Source: an uncultured SAR324 cluster bacterium (GTDB taxonomy: Bacteria > SAR324 > NAC60-12). Taken from it: 64,000 nucleotides of DNA. The translations under genes were made by a program, and so were the position numbers. This document shows, piece after piece, positions 1-10,234 of this stretch. The notes under the pieces are model-generated. The model did not search any database. It was not told the origin of the DNA and saw nothing but the letters and a program-made list of their open reading frames with translations. Within the stretch, counting starts at the first letter, position 1; every line of letters starts with the position of its first letter. The stretch is from NCBI GenBank assembly GCA_905182865.1, contig CAJJCY010000002.1:443040-507039 (forward strand), written 5' to 3'.

Positions 1-20
1 AGTATAGCATAAACAGCTTT

Positions 21-1274
21 TCAGTTCAATGCTTTGGAAGCAATATCACGCCGAAAATGTTTTCCTTTAAAACTTACCCCTTCCATCAGCGAATAGGCTC
101 GCTGCCTAGCTTCCGCAATGTTTGTGCCCTGAGAAGTAACTCCAAAAACACGCCCACCGTTTGTAACGAGCTGCTCATTCTGTAACGCTGTGCCTGCATG
201 AAAAATTTGTTTTTCTGCGGTGAAATTTTTCGGCAGTGAAATTGGCAAACCTTTGATGGGTGGTCCGGGATAACCCGGTGCAGCAGCGATTACACAAACT
301 GAGGCTCCCGCTTTCCAGGATAAGTCTATTTCATGAAGTCGTTTTTCTGCAACTGCCAATAATACTTCTGCCAAATCATTTTCCAGAAGCGGCAAAATTA
401 CCTGCGCTTCTGGATCACCGAAACGTACGTTAAACTCTATTACTTTCGGTCCATTTTCAGTAAGCATCAAGCCCGTGTAGAGTACACCACGATATGGTGT
501 TCCTTCTGCTGCCAAACCTTCAGCAACAGGTCGAATGATTTTTTTCTCAATCTCAGGAATCCATTTTTCGAGATGAGTAACTGGTGAATACGCTCCCATT
601 CCTCCAGTGTTCGGTCCTCTATCTCCATCAAATACCTGTTTGTGATCTTGTGACGGAACCATCGGCAATACAGTCTTTCCATCAACAAAAGCCAAAACTG
701 TCATTTCCTCACCAAGCAAACATTCCTCGATCACAACCTTTGTTCCGGATTCACCAAATATTTTCTGGAGCATTGCAGCCTGCAGTGCAGTCTCTGCCTC
801 TTCAATTGTTTCTGCAACAGTCACTCCCTTACCGGCAGCTAATCCATCCGCTTTGATTACGATCGGAAATCCCTGCTTTTCAACATAGGACAAGGCTTCC
901 TCGTAATCATCAAATTCCATATACGCTGCGGTAGGAACATTAAAACGTTCCATCACTTTCTTTGCATATGCCTTGCTCCCTTCCAAATGTGCAGATTCCT
1001 GATTTGGACCAAAAATTAACAAGCTGCGTTTTTCAAACTGATCTACAATCCCGTTAGTCAACGGATCTTCCGGACCAACCACGGTTAAATTAATTTTGTG
1101 TAATTGAGCAAAATCCGCCAGTTCTTTCAATTGGTTTACCTGCAAAGTCACACATTCTGCAATATCTGCAATTCCCGGATTGCCCGGAGCACAAAAAATA
1201 TTATGTCCACTGTTATTAAGTTTCCAGACTATAGCATGTTCACGACCGCCGCCGCCGACAACCAAAATATCCAT
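21..1274 (-). CDS. purD: Phosphoribosylamine--glycine ligase (GAR synthetase)
   Basis: Joins phosphoribosylamine to glycine with ATP to give GAR, the second step of de novo purine synthesis, in the cytosol. The 417-residue product has the family's usual length. Visible features are the N-terminal GGGGREHA loop (residues 7-14), VVGPEDPL (65-72), the ATP-grasp lysine stretch KADGLAAGKG (141-150) and the metal-binding NVRFGDPE segment (282-289). The ATG directly abuts the purN stop codon, so the two are probably translationally coupled. It is the last gene of the minus-strand purine operon. Identification by sequence is secure. Confidence 0.97.
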   Translation of the reverse strand: MDILVVGGGGREHAIVWKLNNSGHNIFCAPGNPGIADIAECVTLQVNQLKELADFAQLHKINLTVVGPEDPLTNGIVDQFEKRSLLIFGPNQESAHLEGSKAYAKKVMERFNVPTAAYMEFDDYEEALSYVEKQGFPIVIKADGLAAGKGVTVAETIEEAETALQAAMLQKIFGESGTKVVIEECLLGEEMTVLAFVDGKTVLPMVPSQDHKQVFDGDRGPNTGGMGAYSPVTHLEKWIPEIEKKIIRPVAEGLAAEGTPYRGVLYTGLMLTENGPKVIEFNVRFGDPEAQVILPLLENDLAEVLLAVAEKRLHEIDLSWKAGASVCVIAAAPGYPGPPIKGLPISLPKNFTAEKQIFHAGTALQNEQLVTNGGRVFGVTSQGTNIAEARQRAYSLMEGVSFKGKHFRRDIASKALN

Positions 1275-1859
1275 TTACATTTCCTGTATAATTTTCAGAA
1301 TTGCATCCGGCAATAATTTATGTTCCAGGAGATGAATTTTTTCGGACAAACTTTCTTCTGTATCATCCGGATCGACTGTTACTTTTTGTTGCAAATAAAT
1401 ACGACCCGTATCCATACCAGCATCAACAAAATGTACTGTCACACCAGTTTCTTTAACTCCTGCACGCCATGCCTGACCAATGGCATCTTTTCCAGGAAAT
1501 GCCGGCAGTAGAGATGGATGAAGATTTATCATTCGTCCTTCCCATTTTTCCAGCAAAACTGCTCCTACCAAACGCATATAACCTGCCAAAACAACAAGCC
1601 CAATTTTTGCCTCAGCAAGCTTTTCCGCAATGACTGTTTCAAATCCATTTTTGTCTGCATAATCTTTGGGACAAAAAATAAAGTCTGGAATATTTCTTTT
1701 ATGCACTAAATCAACTACTGGTGCATCTGGACGGTCACAAACGGCCAAATCTAGCGAAATACCTTCAAGTTTTCCGGAAATGACTGCATCATGAATTGCC
1801 AGCAAATTCGAGCCGCGTCCTGAAGCAAAAACGGCAATTCTCATATTCATTTCCAACAA
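1275..1859 (-). CDS. purN: Phosphoribosylglycinamide formyltransferase (GART)
   Basis: Transfers a formyl group from 10-formyl-THF to GAR. The nucleotide loop FASGRGSNLL (residues 11-20) is present. The catalytic Asn112 and His114 lie in INLHPSLLPAFPG, and Asp150 in GMDTG. Three in-frame ATGs (1859, 1850, 1844) are possible. The third, which begins MRIAVFASGRGSN, matches the usual family start and avoids overlapping the purM stop at 1847, so it is my preferred start. The gene lies between purM and purD in the operon. The cell therefore uses the folate-dependent PurN route; no formate-dependent PurT is seen here. Confidence 0.96.
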   Translation of the reverse strand: MLEMNMRIAVFASGRGSNLLAIHDAVISGKLEGISLDLAVCDRPDAPVVDLVHKRNIPDFIFCPKDYADKNGFETVIAEKLAEAKIGLVVLAGYMRLVGAVLLEKWEGRMINLHPSLLPAFPGKDAIGQAWRAGVKETGVTVHFVDAGMDTGRIYLQQKVTVDPDDTEESLSEKIHLLEHKLLPDAILKIIQEM

Positions 1860-2984
1860 ACCTGCCGTTTATTACCTGAAACAATTTGACCGATCCGGAA
1901 AACTGGTTGGCCTTCTTTAGTTAAAATTTCCCGTGCAATTCCCTCATTAGTTTCTGCAACACAAATTACGAAACCAATTCCCATGTTAAATACCGGAAAC
2001 AGTTCTTCATCCGGTAATCCACTGACTTGCTGGAGCATAGAAAAAATCGGCAATTCAGGCCATGAATTGAGATGCTTACTTTTTTCAATTTCTGCAACAG
2101 GCACAAAACCTTTCAGTGTTTTTTTGGGAAGCATCCGGGGCACATTTCCAGGTAAACCTCCCCCGGTAATGTGTGACATTCCTAGAATTTCTAATTCTGC
2201 TAATAATTTCAAAATTGGTTTAACATAAATTATGGTAGGAGTCAGCAAAGCTTCACCTAAAGTTTTTGTTGTTCCCGGAAGGATATCTTTGAGGTTGAGC
2301 TTATGATCCTTCAGAATCTTACGTACCAGTGAAAATCCATTGCTATGGACACCACTGGAGGGCAAGCCCAACAGAAGATCACCAATTTCTATCTGCTTAC
2401 CGTCAATCAATTTGTCCCGCTCAACAGCACCAACTGCAAAACCGGCTAAATCGTATTCACCAGATTCATACATTCCGGGCATTTCTGCAGTTTCTCCCCC
2501 AAGTAAGGCAGATCCTGATTCAAGACAACCTTCACTGATTCCACTTTGAATGATCCGCACCGCCTGATCAGTTTCAAGCCGACCCGTTGCAAAATAATCC
2601 AGAAAAAACAGCGGCTCCGCTCCCTGACAAAAGGTCATTGACACACATGGCCACCAGATCAATACCGATAGTGTCATGACGGTCTAATTCAAAGGCCAAC
2701 TTCAGCTTTGTACCTACTCCGTCTGTTCCGGAAACTAACACAGGATTTTTGTACTTGCTTTTGTTCAGTTCAAACAATCCGCCAAATCCTCCAAGTTCAC
2801 TCAAAACTTCCGGACGTAATGTTCTTTTGGCTAATGGCTTGAGTTTCTCAACTGCTTCATCTGCAGCAGCTAAATCGACTCCGGCTTTTTGATAAGCTTT
2901 CAATTTTTTTAAGTTAATAATTTTAAAATTTGGTAGATTTAACAAGTCGGTGTGGGATAGCTTCCATTGAAACAGGCGAGACAA
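1847..2984 (-). CDS. purM: Phosphoribosylformylglycinamidine cyclo-ligase (AIR synthetase), frameshifted
   Basis: Closes FGAM to AIR using ATP. The N-terminal part ([15 protein letters not shown], then [15 protein letters not shown] and AMCVNDLL) reads in one frame. From [15 protein letters not shown] to the end it reads in another. The break lies near 2624-2628, where NDLL should run into VQGAEPLF, and fits a loss of two bases or gain of one. Both halves are otherwise well conserved, so a sequencing error is more likely than gene loss. The first ATG (2984) overlaps purF. A TTG at 2903, just before KAYQKAGVD, is closer to the usual family start. Confidence 0.9.
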
Positions 2985-4288
2985 TGACCTCGATCTCGTG
3001 TTGTATCATTCCTGTCAGTGGCAGAAATCATTCCTTCAGCAGAAATAAAATGCAAAGAATCCGCACCTATTTTTTCACATATTTCTTCAGGAGTTTGGGT
3101 TGCTGAAATCAGTTCCTTACGCCGTGCTGTATCGATTCCATAAAGGCAGGGATGCGTAATCGGTGGAGATGTGACACGCATATGAACTTCGGTGGCCCCA
3201 GCAGCCTTAATTATTTCCACAATCCGACCACTGGTTGTACCGCGTACAATTGAATCATCAACCAAAATTACTCGTTTCCCCTCAACTGCTTTTCTTACAA
3301 CACTTAGTTTCATCCGAACACCTTTACGTCGCAGCTCCTGGTTTGGCTGAATAAAAGTTCGCCCTACATAACGGTTTTTCATCATACCCATTTCATAAGG
3401 CAAACCGCTTTCCTCTGCAAATCCAATCGCCGCCGCCAGACCGGAATCAGGAACCCCAATCACCACATCAGCTTCTGTTGGAACTTCGCGGCATATTTGA
3501 CGCCCCATTTCTTTGCGTACATTGTGCACGCTGATTCCGTCGATTTCACTGTCCGGACGGGCGAAGTAAATATATTCAAAAGAACAAATCGAACGTGAGC
3601 TTGGTTGCATGAATGATTGTGAATGCAATCCCTCTGTGTCAATCACCAACATTTCACCGGGTTCAATTTCCCGGACAAATTCTGCTCCACATACATCCAG
3701 CGCGCAAGTTTCGGAAGCCACCACCCAACCCTCATCCAGCTTACCTAGGGCGAGTGGATGAAAAGCTCGTGGATCCTGTGCAGCTACCAGTTGAGTTTCA
3801 GTCATAAAAAGCAGAGCATACGCACCTTCAATCACACGCAACGCATCTGGAATCGCCTGCTCAATGGGTGGTCCGGAACGTGCGATGAGATGTGGAATAA
3901 CTTCAGTATCACTGTTTGTCTGATAAATAGAACCTTGCCTTTCCAACTGATTTCGCAAGCGTTTAGCATTAACCAGATTTCCGTTGTGCGCCACTGCGAC
4001 TCGTCCTCCGGTGTAACGAAACACAAGCGGTTGAGCGTTCAGCAAACCAGTGTCACCGGCTGTGGTGTAGCGTACATGCCCAATTCCAATGTGCCCTGCA
4101 AGCTGGAGATGTTGATCCTGCCCAAATGCTTCAGTCACCAGTCCTGTACCGCGATGCGTGTGAAATTTTTCTCCATCGGAAACACATATCCCAGCGCTTT
4201 CCTGACCTCGGTGCTGCAACGAATGCAATCCGAAATAGGTCAACTCTGCTGCCTGAGTATGATTAAAAACGCCGAAGATGCCGCACAT
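2939..4288 (-). CDS. purF: Amidophosphoribosyltransferase (glutamine PRPP amidotransferase)
   Basis: Makes phosphoribosylamine from PRPP and glutamine, the committed purine step. It begins [10 protein letters not shown], so the N-terminal nucleophile Cys2 is exposed by removing Met alone, with no propeptide. The glutaminase domain includes [13 protein letters not shown]. The PRPP loop [13 protein letters not shown] is at residues 340-352. Cysteines 235, 381, 436 and 439 (the last two in a CLAC motif) match the four ligands of the Bacillus-type [4Fe-4S] cluster, so this should be an oxygen-sensitive Fe-S form rather than the cluster-free enterobacterial one. It overlaps the purM reading frame at its 3' end. 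Confidence 0.97.
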   Translation of the reverse strand: MCGIFGVFNHTQAAELTYFGLHSLQHRGQESAGICVSDGEKFHTHRGTGLVTEAFGQDQHLQLAGHIGIGHVRYTTAGDTGLLNAQPLVFRYTGGRVAVAHNGNLVNAKRLRNQLERQGSIYQTNSDTEVIPHLIARSGPPIEQAIPDALRVIEGAYALLFMTETQLVAAQDPRAFHPLALGKLDEGWVVASETCALDVCGAEFVREIEPGEMLVIDTEGLHSQSFMQPSSRSICSFEYIYFARPDSEIDGISVHNVRKEMGRQICREVPTEADVVIGVPDSGLAAAIGFAEESGLPYEMGMMKNRYVGRTFIQPNQELRRKGVRMKLSVVRKAVEGKRVILVDDSIVRGTTSGRIVEIIKAAGATEVHMRVTSPPITHPCLYGIDTARRKELISATQTPEEICEKIGADSLHFISAEGMISATDRNDTTRDRGHCLACFNGSYPTPTC

Positions 4289-4396
4289 GTAAAAGTTTGT
4301 TTAAGATGTTAAATAAATAATAATACTTTAGTATAATTTCCTAAAACAGTGTCATTTTTAAGCGAAGCGAGAAATCTTGTACAAAATACTGTACTA

Positions 4397-4425
4397 ATAT
4401 CATAAAGTTTTTTTACTTTTTGCAA
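4397..4425 (-). promoter_or_regulatory. Possible sigma70-type promoter upstream of purF
   Basis: The 152-bp purL-purF gap is the second-largest spacer within the purine operon. On the minus strand it holds TTGCAA (4420-4425), a 17-nt spacer and TGATAT (4397-4402). This could give purF-M-N-D an internal promoter. The -10 box is a weak match and the region is AT-rich, so the call is tentative. Confidence 0.3.
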
Positions 4426-4440
4426 GGCCGTAATAAATTA

Positions 4441-6738
4441 CTATACTGAAATTTCCATTTCCCGCCCAATCGCATTTTTCCATAACTCTCGTAATGGATT
4501 CAATTCAGCTTGAATGACCGGAGTGCCGTTCAGTGAAATATCGAAGCATCCAGTACTGCCCCCACAGTTCGAACCGGAAGTTCCACTGGAAACCACTTTA
4601 CCGATACGGGCACATGGTACACCCTTTTTCTGCATGACGACTTCTACCAACTCCGTATTATCAGGAGAAATACTCAGCAAAATTCGGGATTGAGACTCAC
4701 TGAATAAAGCAATATCTGGACGTAAATCAATCTCCCAGTTTACTAATATTCCATAATTTTCTGTACATGAAGTCAACAATGCCACCGCCAAACCACCCTG
4801 AGAAAGATCATGTGCCGAAATCACAATTCCAGAATGAATTATTTCGAGTAATGTTTGCTGTAAAGTTTGCTCTTTATCCAAATCAAGTTTCGGAGGCATT
4901 CCCGTGATTTTACCCAACTGCATTTGCTGATAGGAACTTCCTCCCAACTCGTTTTTTGTATCTCCAAGCAAAAGCAAAACATCTCCTGAATTTTGAAAAA
5001 ACTGAGTCGTTGTGTGGTCATTATTTTCAATCAAACCAACCACGCCGACCACCGGAGTCGGATAAATCGCTTCACCCTCGGTTTCGTTGTAGAGGCTGAC
5101 ATTCCCACCGGTAACAGGCAATTTCAGAAAATTACAAGTTTCAGCCATTCCGGAAACGGCTTGTTCGAGCTGCCAGAATATTTCAGGTTTTTCCGGATTT
5201 CCGAAATTCAGTCCGTCAGTAATTGCCAAGGGACGGGCACCTGAACAAACTACATTCCGTGCGGCTTCAGCTACCGCAATTTTACCTCCGGTTTTTGGAT
5301 CAAGAAAAACATAACGGGAGTTGCCATCAATGCTCATGGCAAGAGCTTTGTCGGTACCTTCCACACGTACCACTCCCGCATCTGATCCGGGGCGCACCGA
5401 TGTGCTGGTACGTACCATACAATCATATTGCTGATAAACCCATGATTTTGAAGCTAATTCAGGAGTTTGAATCAGCTGCTGAAAAACGATTTGCAGATTT
5501 TCCGGAACGCTCCAAGTTATTGCGGTTTGCTGTTGCCGCTCAACAACTTCTTGCGGCATTTTTGATTCACGCTGATAAACCGGACTTGCGCCGCAAACTG
5601 TATTCAAAGGCAATTCTGCAACCTTTTCTCCGTGATGTTTGAGTCGCAAAACTTGTTCTTCAATCACATGTCCAACTGCGACAGCCGGAACATTCCACTT
5701 TTTGAAAATCGCGAAAACCTCCTCTTCACGTCCTGGATTGGTCACAAACAACATTCTTTCCTGTGATTCAGAAAGCATGATTTCATAAGCAGACATATTT
5801 TCTGCACGCTGCGGTACCAAATTCAAATTCAGCTCCATTCCCACACCGCCTTTGTCAGCCATTTCGGTGCTGGAGCAAGTCAGACCCGCAGCTCCCATAT
5901 CCTGCACGCTGTATATCGCGCCGCTTTCGTAAACTTCCAAACATGCTTCAATCAGTAATTTTCCCATGAACGGATCACCAACCTGTACCGCTGTACGTTT
6001 AGCATCAGATTCTTCATTGAGTTCTTCCGACGCAAATGTTGCTCCATGAATACCATCACGTCCGGTCGCTAAGCCTACATAAATTACTGAATTTCCAATA
6101 CCTTCAGCTCTACCGTGCTGAAGTTGATCGTGGCGTAAAATGCCTACACCCATTACGTTGACTAATGGGTTACCTGTATAGCATTCATCAAAACAAACTT
6201 CGCCTCCTACTGTTGGAACACCGATGCAATTGCCGTATCCGGCTATTCCCGCCACTACATTTCCAAAAAGATAGCGTGTCCGGCTGATAATCTTTTTGTC
6301 TGCTTCACTGTCTGAAAGCGGACCGAAACGCAATGAATTGAGTACCGCCACCGGCCGGGCGCCCATCGAAAATATATCCCGTAAAATCCCGCCAACTCCG
6401 GTTGCCGCACCCTGATACGGTTCGATTGCCGAAGGGTGATTATGGCTTTCGACTTTGAAAACCACTGCATATCCGTCACCAATATCGACGACCCCCGCGC
6501 CTTCTCCCGGTCCCTGCAGCACTTTCGGACCATCAACCGGAAAACGTGAAAGGAGCAATTTTGAATTTTTGTAGGAACAATGTTCTGACCACATCACGCC
6601 AAAAATGCCGGTTTCAGTTAGATTGGGACGTCGCCCCAGCAATTCGACAACGAGCGAGTATTCGTCATCGTTGAGCCCCATTTGTTTGTATACTTTTTTG
6701 CAGTGGATTTGATCCGGGGTGGGTTCGTCGGTGTGCAT
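4441..6738 (-). CDS. purL: Phosphoribosylformylglycinamidine synthase II (large subunit)
   Basis: ATP-dependent synthetase subunit converting FGAR to FGAM with ammonia delivered by PurQ. At 765 residues it is the small PurL type that needs separate PurS and PurQ, both encoded just upstream. Landmarks are [17 protein letters not shown] near the N-terminus, the substrate segment [20 protein letters not shown], and a second half that repeats the AIR-synthase fold ([11 protein letters not shown], then [12 protein letters not shown] and [13 protein letters not shown]). The reading frame is intact, unlike several neighbours. It is followed by purF after 152 bp. Confidence 0.97.
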   Translation of the reverse strand: MHTDEPTPDQIHCKKVYKQMGLNDDEYSLVVELLGRRPNLTETGIFGVMWSEHCSYKNSKLLLSRFPVDGPKVLQGPGEGAGVVDIGDGYAVVFKVESHNHPSAIEPYQGAATGVGGILRDIFSMGARPVAVLNSLRFGPLSDSEADKKIISRTRYLFGNVVAGIAGYGNCIGVPTVGGEVCFDECYTGNPLVNVMGVGILRHDQLQHGRAEGIGNSVIYVGLATGRDGIHGATFASEELNEESDAKRTAVQVGDPFMGKLLIEACLEVYESGAIYSVQDMGAAGLTCSSTEMADKGGVGMELNLNLVPQRAENMSAYEIMLSESQERMLFVTNPGREEEVFAIFKKWNVPAVAVGHVIEEQVLRLKHHGEKVAELPLNTVCGASPVYQRESKMPQEVVERQQQTAITWSVPENLQIVFQQLIQTPELASKSWVYQQYDCMVRTSTSVRPGSDAGVVRVEGTDKALAMSIDGNSRYVFLDPKTGGKIAVAEAARNVVCSGARPLAITDGLNFGNPEKPEIFWQLEQAVSGMAETCNFLKLPVTGGNVSLYNETEGEAIYPTPVVGVVGLIENNDHTTTQFFQNSGDVLLLLGDTKNELGGSSYQQMQLGKITGMPPKLDLDKEQTLQQTLLEIIHSGIVISAHDLSQGGLAVALLTSCTENYGILVNWEIDLRPDIALFSESQSRILLSISPDNTELVEVVMQKKGVPCARIGKVVSSGTSGSNCGGSTGCFDISLNGTPVIQAELNPLRELWKNAIGREMEISV

Positions 6739-6826
6739 CAGGTGTATTAAATTACAGTTTCAATTTTGATCTCTTGTTTTGACAAAATTTTTGACACATA
6801 CATCACACATTTTCTAACTCAGTACC

Positions 6827-7489
6827 TTAGTCCCTCATAGATTCAAATAGAATTCTACCATCCGAACTTCCCATCCAATCAGCCATGGCCCGTTCCGGAT
6901 GCGGCATCATACCCAAGACATTACCCGCTTCATTTGTGATCCCTGCAATATTGGCTACTGAACCGTTTGGATTGTCACCTGAATAACGAAAAACGATCTG
7001 TCCGTTATCTTCCAGTTTATGCAAAGTATCAGAATCGCAAGTGTAGTTGCCTTCCCCGTGTGCAATCTCTAAACGTACATGAGTGCTAGTCCTTCCAACG
7101 TATCCTGACGTGAAGGGAGTTGCTGTGTTTGAGACTTCCAGGTTAACGGTCCTACAAATGAATCGGAGTCCAGAATTGCGGTGCAGTGCGCCCGGTAACA
7201 GACCGCATTCAGTAAGAATTTGGAATCCGTTGCAAATGCCGAGCACACGGGTTCCTGAGTCTGCGGCACGCTGCAAAGCCTTCAGAATCGGAGCGCGTGC
7301 AGCGAGTGCTCCTGCTCTCAGAGCATCACCATAAGAAAATCCTCCCGGAACCAAAATTGCGTCAAAACCATCAAGTGATTTACTGGTGTACCACACATAT
7401 TCAGCCTGGATTCCTTCTATGTAATTGGCGGCTTTATAAAGATCATAATCACAGTTTGAACCAGGAAAAACTATAACCGCACAACGCAT
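6827..7489 (-). CDS. purQ: Phosphoribosylformylglycinamidine synthase I (glutaminase subunit)
   Basis: Class I glutamine amidotransferase that supplies ammonia to PurL. The frame is open three bases further to a TTG at 7492, but the ATG at 7489 is the better start. The nucleophilic Cys lies in GICNGFQIL (residue 86 from the ATG), and the His/Glu partners are in MMPHPERAM near the C-terminus. The start codon shares a base with the purS TGA (TGATG), an arrangement that couples translation. 221 residues counting from the TTG is normal for the stand-alone PurQ family. Confidence 0.96.
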   Translation of the reverse strand: MRCAVIVFPGSNCDYDLYKAANYIEGIQAEYVWYTSKSLDGFDAILVPGGFSYGDALRAGALAARAPILKALQRAADSGTRVLGICNGFQILTECGLLPGALHRNSGLRFICRTVNLEVSNTATPFTSGYVGRTSTHVRLEIAHGEGNYTCDSDTLHKLEDNGQIVFRYSGDNPNGSVANIAGITNEAGNVLGMMPHPERAMADWMGSSDGRILFESMRD

Positions 7490-7737
7490 CAATCCTCCAC
7501 TATTTCAAAGCTGTAATCTTCAATCACAGAATTGACAAGCAGTGCCTCACACATTTCCTTCAGCCGAGATTCAGCTTTTTGAGAATCGCTTTCTTCCAGC
7601 CAGACTTCGATCGATTTTCCGATGCGTACATTTTGTGCTTCTGGAAACCCAAGTGTTTGTAATGAATGCAGCACAGCCTGACCCTGTGGGTCCAGAACAT
7701 CTTGTTTCAGAGAAACAGTAACAATTCCTTTAAGCAT
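7489..7737 (-). CDS. purS: Phosphoribosylformylglycinamidine synthase, PurS subunit
   Basis: Small structural subunit (82 residues) that bridges PurL and PurQ in the Bacillus-type FGAM synthase. The sequence begins [19 protein letters not shown], and its middle ([18 protein letters not shown]) is the typical PurS core. It sits directly before purQ with a one-base stop/start overlap, and 24 nt after the purC stop. Its presence explains the short PurL. Confidence 0.95.
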   Translation of the reverse strand: MLKGIVTVSLKQDVLDPQGQAVLHSLQTLGFPEAQNVRIGKSIEVWLEESDSQKAESRLKEMCEALLVNSVIEDYSFEIVED

Positions 7738-7761
7738 GTAAGTGGAAAGTGAATGAGTTTT

Positions 7762-8469
7762 TTAGCTGGAATTTAAGCGTCGTAAAACCTCAGCATAGGC
7801 TTCAGTTACACCACCAAGGTCGCGGCGAAAACGGTCTTTGTCCAGTTTTTCACTAGTTTCTGCATCCCAAAATCGACAGGTGTCCGGAGATATTTCATCA
7901 GCCAGCAATAAATTACCTGAAGAATCACGCCCGAATTCCAGCTTGAAATCAACCAGTAATAAGCCCCGAGGTAACAATAATTTCAGTAAACAGTCATTAA
8001 CCTTTAAGGCTCGTTTTCGCAATTCATTTAATTCTTCATCTGTTGCTAATCCGAGCGTGTGGATATGAACATCAGCCAACAATGGATCACCCAATTCATC
8101 GTTCTTGTAATAAAATTCGACTATCGGTTCCGGAAGTTTTCGGCCTTCTTCCCAGCCGAGGCGCTTACTCAATGAACCCGCTGAAAAATTTCTAGTCACA
8201 ACTTCCAGGGGAATAATTTCCACGCGCTTCACCAATTGTTCAGTGTTAGAAATTTTTCTAACAAAGTGACTCGCTATTCCCTGCTCAGCCAGATAGTTGA
8301 AGAAGAAAGTAGTAATTTCATTATTGAGCTGTCCTTTGCCTTCCAGTTTTTCAAATTTTTCACCATTGAACGCAGTAGTATCGTTTTTATAGACAACTCG
8401 TACAATGTTTGGATCATCTGAAGAAAATATTTTTTTAGCTTTGCCTTCGTAGAGCAGAGTCTCGGACAT
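7762..8469 (-). CDS. purC: Phosphoribosylaminoimidazole-succinocarboxamide synthase
   Basis: Condenses CAIR with aspartate to SAICAR using ATP. The 235-residue product has the LYEGKAKKIF start typical of the compact bacterial form. It also has the SAICAR-synthetase signatures, including VDFKLEFGRD and ADEISPDTCRFWD. An 87-bp spacer separates it from purK upstream. The next enzyme, adenylosuccinate lyase (PurB), is not in this window. Confidence 0.97.
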   Translation of the reverse strand: MSETLLYEGKAKKIFSSDDPNIVRVVYKNDTTAFNGEKFEKLEGKGQLNNEITTFFFNYLAEQGIASHFVRKISNTEQLVKRVEIIPLEVVTRNFSAGSLSKRLGWEEGRKLPEPIVEFYYKNDELGDPLLADVHIHTLGLATDEELNELRKRALKVNDCLLKLLLPRGLLLVDFKLEFGRDSSGNLLLADEISPDTCRFWDAETSEKLDKDRFRRDLGGVTEAYAEVLRRLNSS

Positions 8470-8556
8470 GGTTATTTATGATTTATTGTCAGCCTCTAAA
8501 AGTGCTAAAGATTCTGAAATAAAATACGTGTTTCTGCAATTATTGATAGCTAAATA

Positions 8557-9717
8557 TTACAGCATTTTGTATAACAAAGCCTCATCCCAAATACCCAGTT
8601 TGACCAGATTTTCCAGTAGAGATTCCGGTGAGTCTGCCGTTAAATTTAAGTGCCCCATTTTGCGGCCCGGACGACATTCTTGCTTTCCGTAAAGATGCAA
8701 TTTTGCTTCTGGAGGCAAGTCTTTTAATCTTTTCAGTAGCAAGGGTAAGTGCTCACCCAAAATATTGAGCATTATGGCAGGTTTATACATTTCCGTAGAG
8801 CCCAGCGGGAAATTTGTAATCGCCTTTAAATGCTGTTCAAACTGAGAAGTTGCGCAATCGTTTAGAGTAAAATGTCCTGAATTGTGTGGGCGAGGAGCCA
8901 ACTCATTCACCACCAGATTTCCGTCAGGCAAAACGAACATTTCCACAGCAAGTACACCAACAAGTTCCAATCCTTCTGCAATTTGTTTTGCTAATAATTG
9001 TGCCTGTTCGCGTACTCTGGAATCTAACCTAGCAGGTATTCGGCTGATGGTCAGTATATTTTTTTCATGAACATTTTCTGCAACCGGAAAACAACTAATT
9101 TCACCCAGACGATTCCGTGCAACAATCACTGATACTTCTCTTTCAAACGAGACAAATTGTTCTGCAACAATTTCTGTTTTTGTACTATATAGAGTGGAAA
9201 ATGCTTCAGGAATTTGTTCTACTTTAGAAATACGAACTTGCCCCTTGCCATCGTATCCGCCGGTAACGGTTTTCAGCATCAGTTCGCCAAGCGATTTCAA
9301 TGCCAGTGAAAGTTCGTTTTCTGTAGTGATTTTTTGGAAAGGAGCAACGGGAATATTAAGTCGTACAAGTGTTTTTTTTTCACGTAGACGATTTTGAGCA
9401 ATCCGGAGTATTTCACTGCCTTGCGGAACATCCACTCTTTCCTCCAGCCAGGAAACCGCTTCTGCATCCACATTTTCAAACTCGTAGGTAACAAGCTGAC
9501 ATGAATCGGCTAATTTTGCCAGTGCTTCAGGGTCAGTGTAACTTGCAGTAATTTGTTCAGCTCCTGCTAGCGCAGCCGGGCAGTCAGGATTTGGTTCGAG
9601 AACCATAAACCGAAAACCCATTGCATGACCGGCGAGTACCAGCATTTGTGCCAACTGTCCTCCACCAAGAAGGCCAATCGTTGCGCCGGGTTGCAAAGGT
9701 TCCGGATCTAAACTCAT
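8557..9717 (-). CDS. purK: 5-(carboxyamino)imidazole ribonucleotide synthase
   Basis: ATP-grasp enzyme making N5-CAIR from AIR and bicarbonate. The N-terminal nucleotide segment is [18 protein letters not shown] (from residue 13). The ATP-grasp centre includes [18 protein letters not shown], and the C-terminal half has [14 protein letters not shown], a strong PurK signature. Its ATG overlaps the purE stop by four bases (ATGA). Pairing with a class I PurE shows the bacterial two-step CAIR route. 386 residues is normal. Confidence 0.97.
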   Translation of the reverse strand: MSLDPEPLQPGATIGLLGGGQLAQMLVLAGHAMGFRFMVLEPNPDCPAALAGAEQITASYTDPEALAKLADSCQLVTYEFENVDAEAVSWLEERVDVPQGSEILRIAQNRLREKKTLVRLNIPVAPFQKITTENELSLALKSLGELMLKTVTGGYDGKGQVRISKVEQIPEAFSTLYSTKTEIVAEQFVSFEREVSVIVARNRLGEISCFPVAENVHEKNILTISRIPARLDSRVREQAQLLAKQIAEGLELVGVLAVEMFVLPDGNLVVNELAPRPHNSGHFTLNDCATSQFEQHLKAITNFPLGSTEMYKPAIMLNILGEHLPLLLKRLKDLPPEAKLHLYGKQECRPGRKMGHLNLTADSPESLLENLVKLGIWDEALLYKML

Positions 9718-10213
9718 GGTAATTCTGCTTCCAGCACGGTTTTACGGACTCGTTCACGACGCCGAATCAAACGCTTGCGTAGTTCAGGATCATTATTTGC
9801 GAGAATTTGTGCGGCCAGCAGTCCGGCATTGTGCGCACCTGCACCTCCAATAGCAACCGTCGCAACTGGAACACCACGCGGCATTTGCACGATCGACAAC
9901 AGCGAATCCTGTCCGTTTAGAGTGGAAGATTTTACCGGAACACCGATTACAGGAAGCAGAGTTTGAGCAGCAACCATTCCCGGAAGATGTGCTGCGCCAC
10001 CGGCTCCAGCAATAATAATTTTCAGTCCCCGCTCTTCTGCCTGTGTCGCATAAGCAGACATCCATTCCGGAGTACGGTGGGCCGAAACTACACGTTTTTC
10101 ATAGCTGACATTTAATTCGTCCAGCACTTCGCAGGCTTCCCTCATTGTTTCCCAATCGGAATACTGCCCATGATAACGCCAACCAAAGGATAATTGACTT
10201 TTTTTTGTGCCAT
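9714..10213 (-). CDS. purE: N5-carboxyaminoimidazole ribonucleotide mutase, frameshifted near the start
   Basis: Isomerises N5-CAIR to CAIR. The open frame from [11 protein letters not shown] (start 10145) lacks the family's N-terminus. Upstream, from an ATG at 10213, another frame reads [17 protein letters not shown]. One missing base between 10162 and 10163 breaks the expected GSDSDW motif; restoring it joins the two frames. The remaining signatures are intact: [24 protein letters not shown] and [15 protein letters not shown]. The single-base nature and otherwise perfect conservation favour a sequencing error. The gene starts 21 nt after the upstream aminotransferase stop. Confidence 0.92.
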
Positions 10214-10234
10214 TTTATATTATGTGAAAATAAT

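Noticed and set aside
3758..4312. Plus-strand ORF of 184 codons opposite purF
   Set aside because: purF is intact and highly conserved on the other strand; the antisense ORF has no recognisable features.
7490..7492. TTG start for purQ at 7492
   Set aside because: The adjacent ATG at 7489 gives the usual family start and a TGATG junction with purS.
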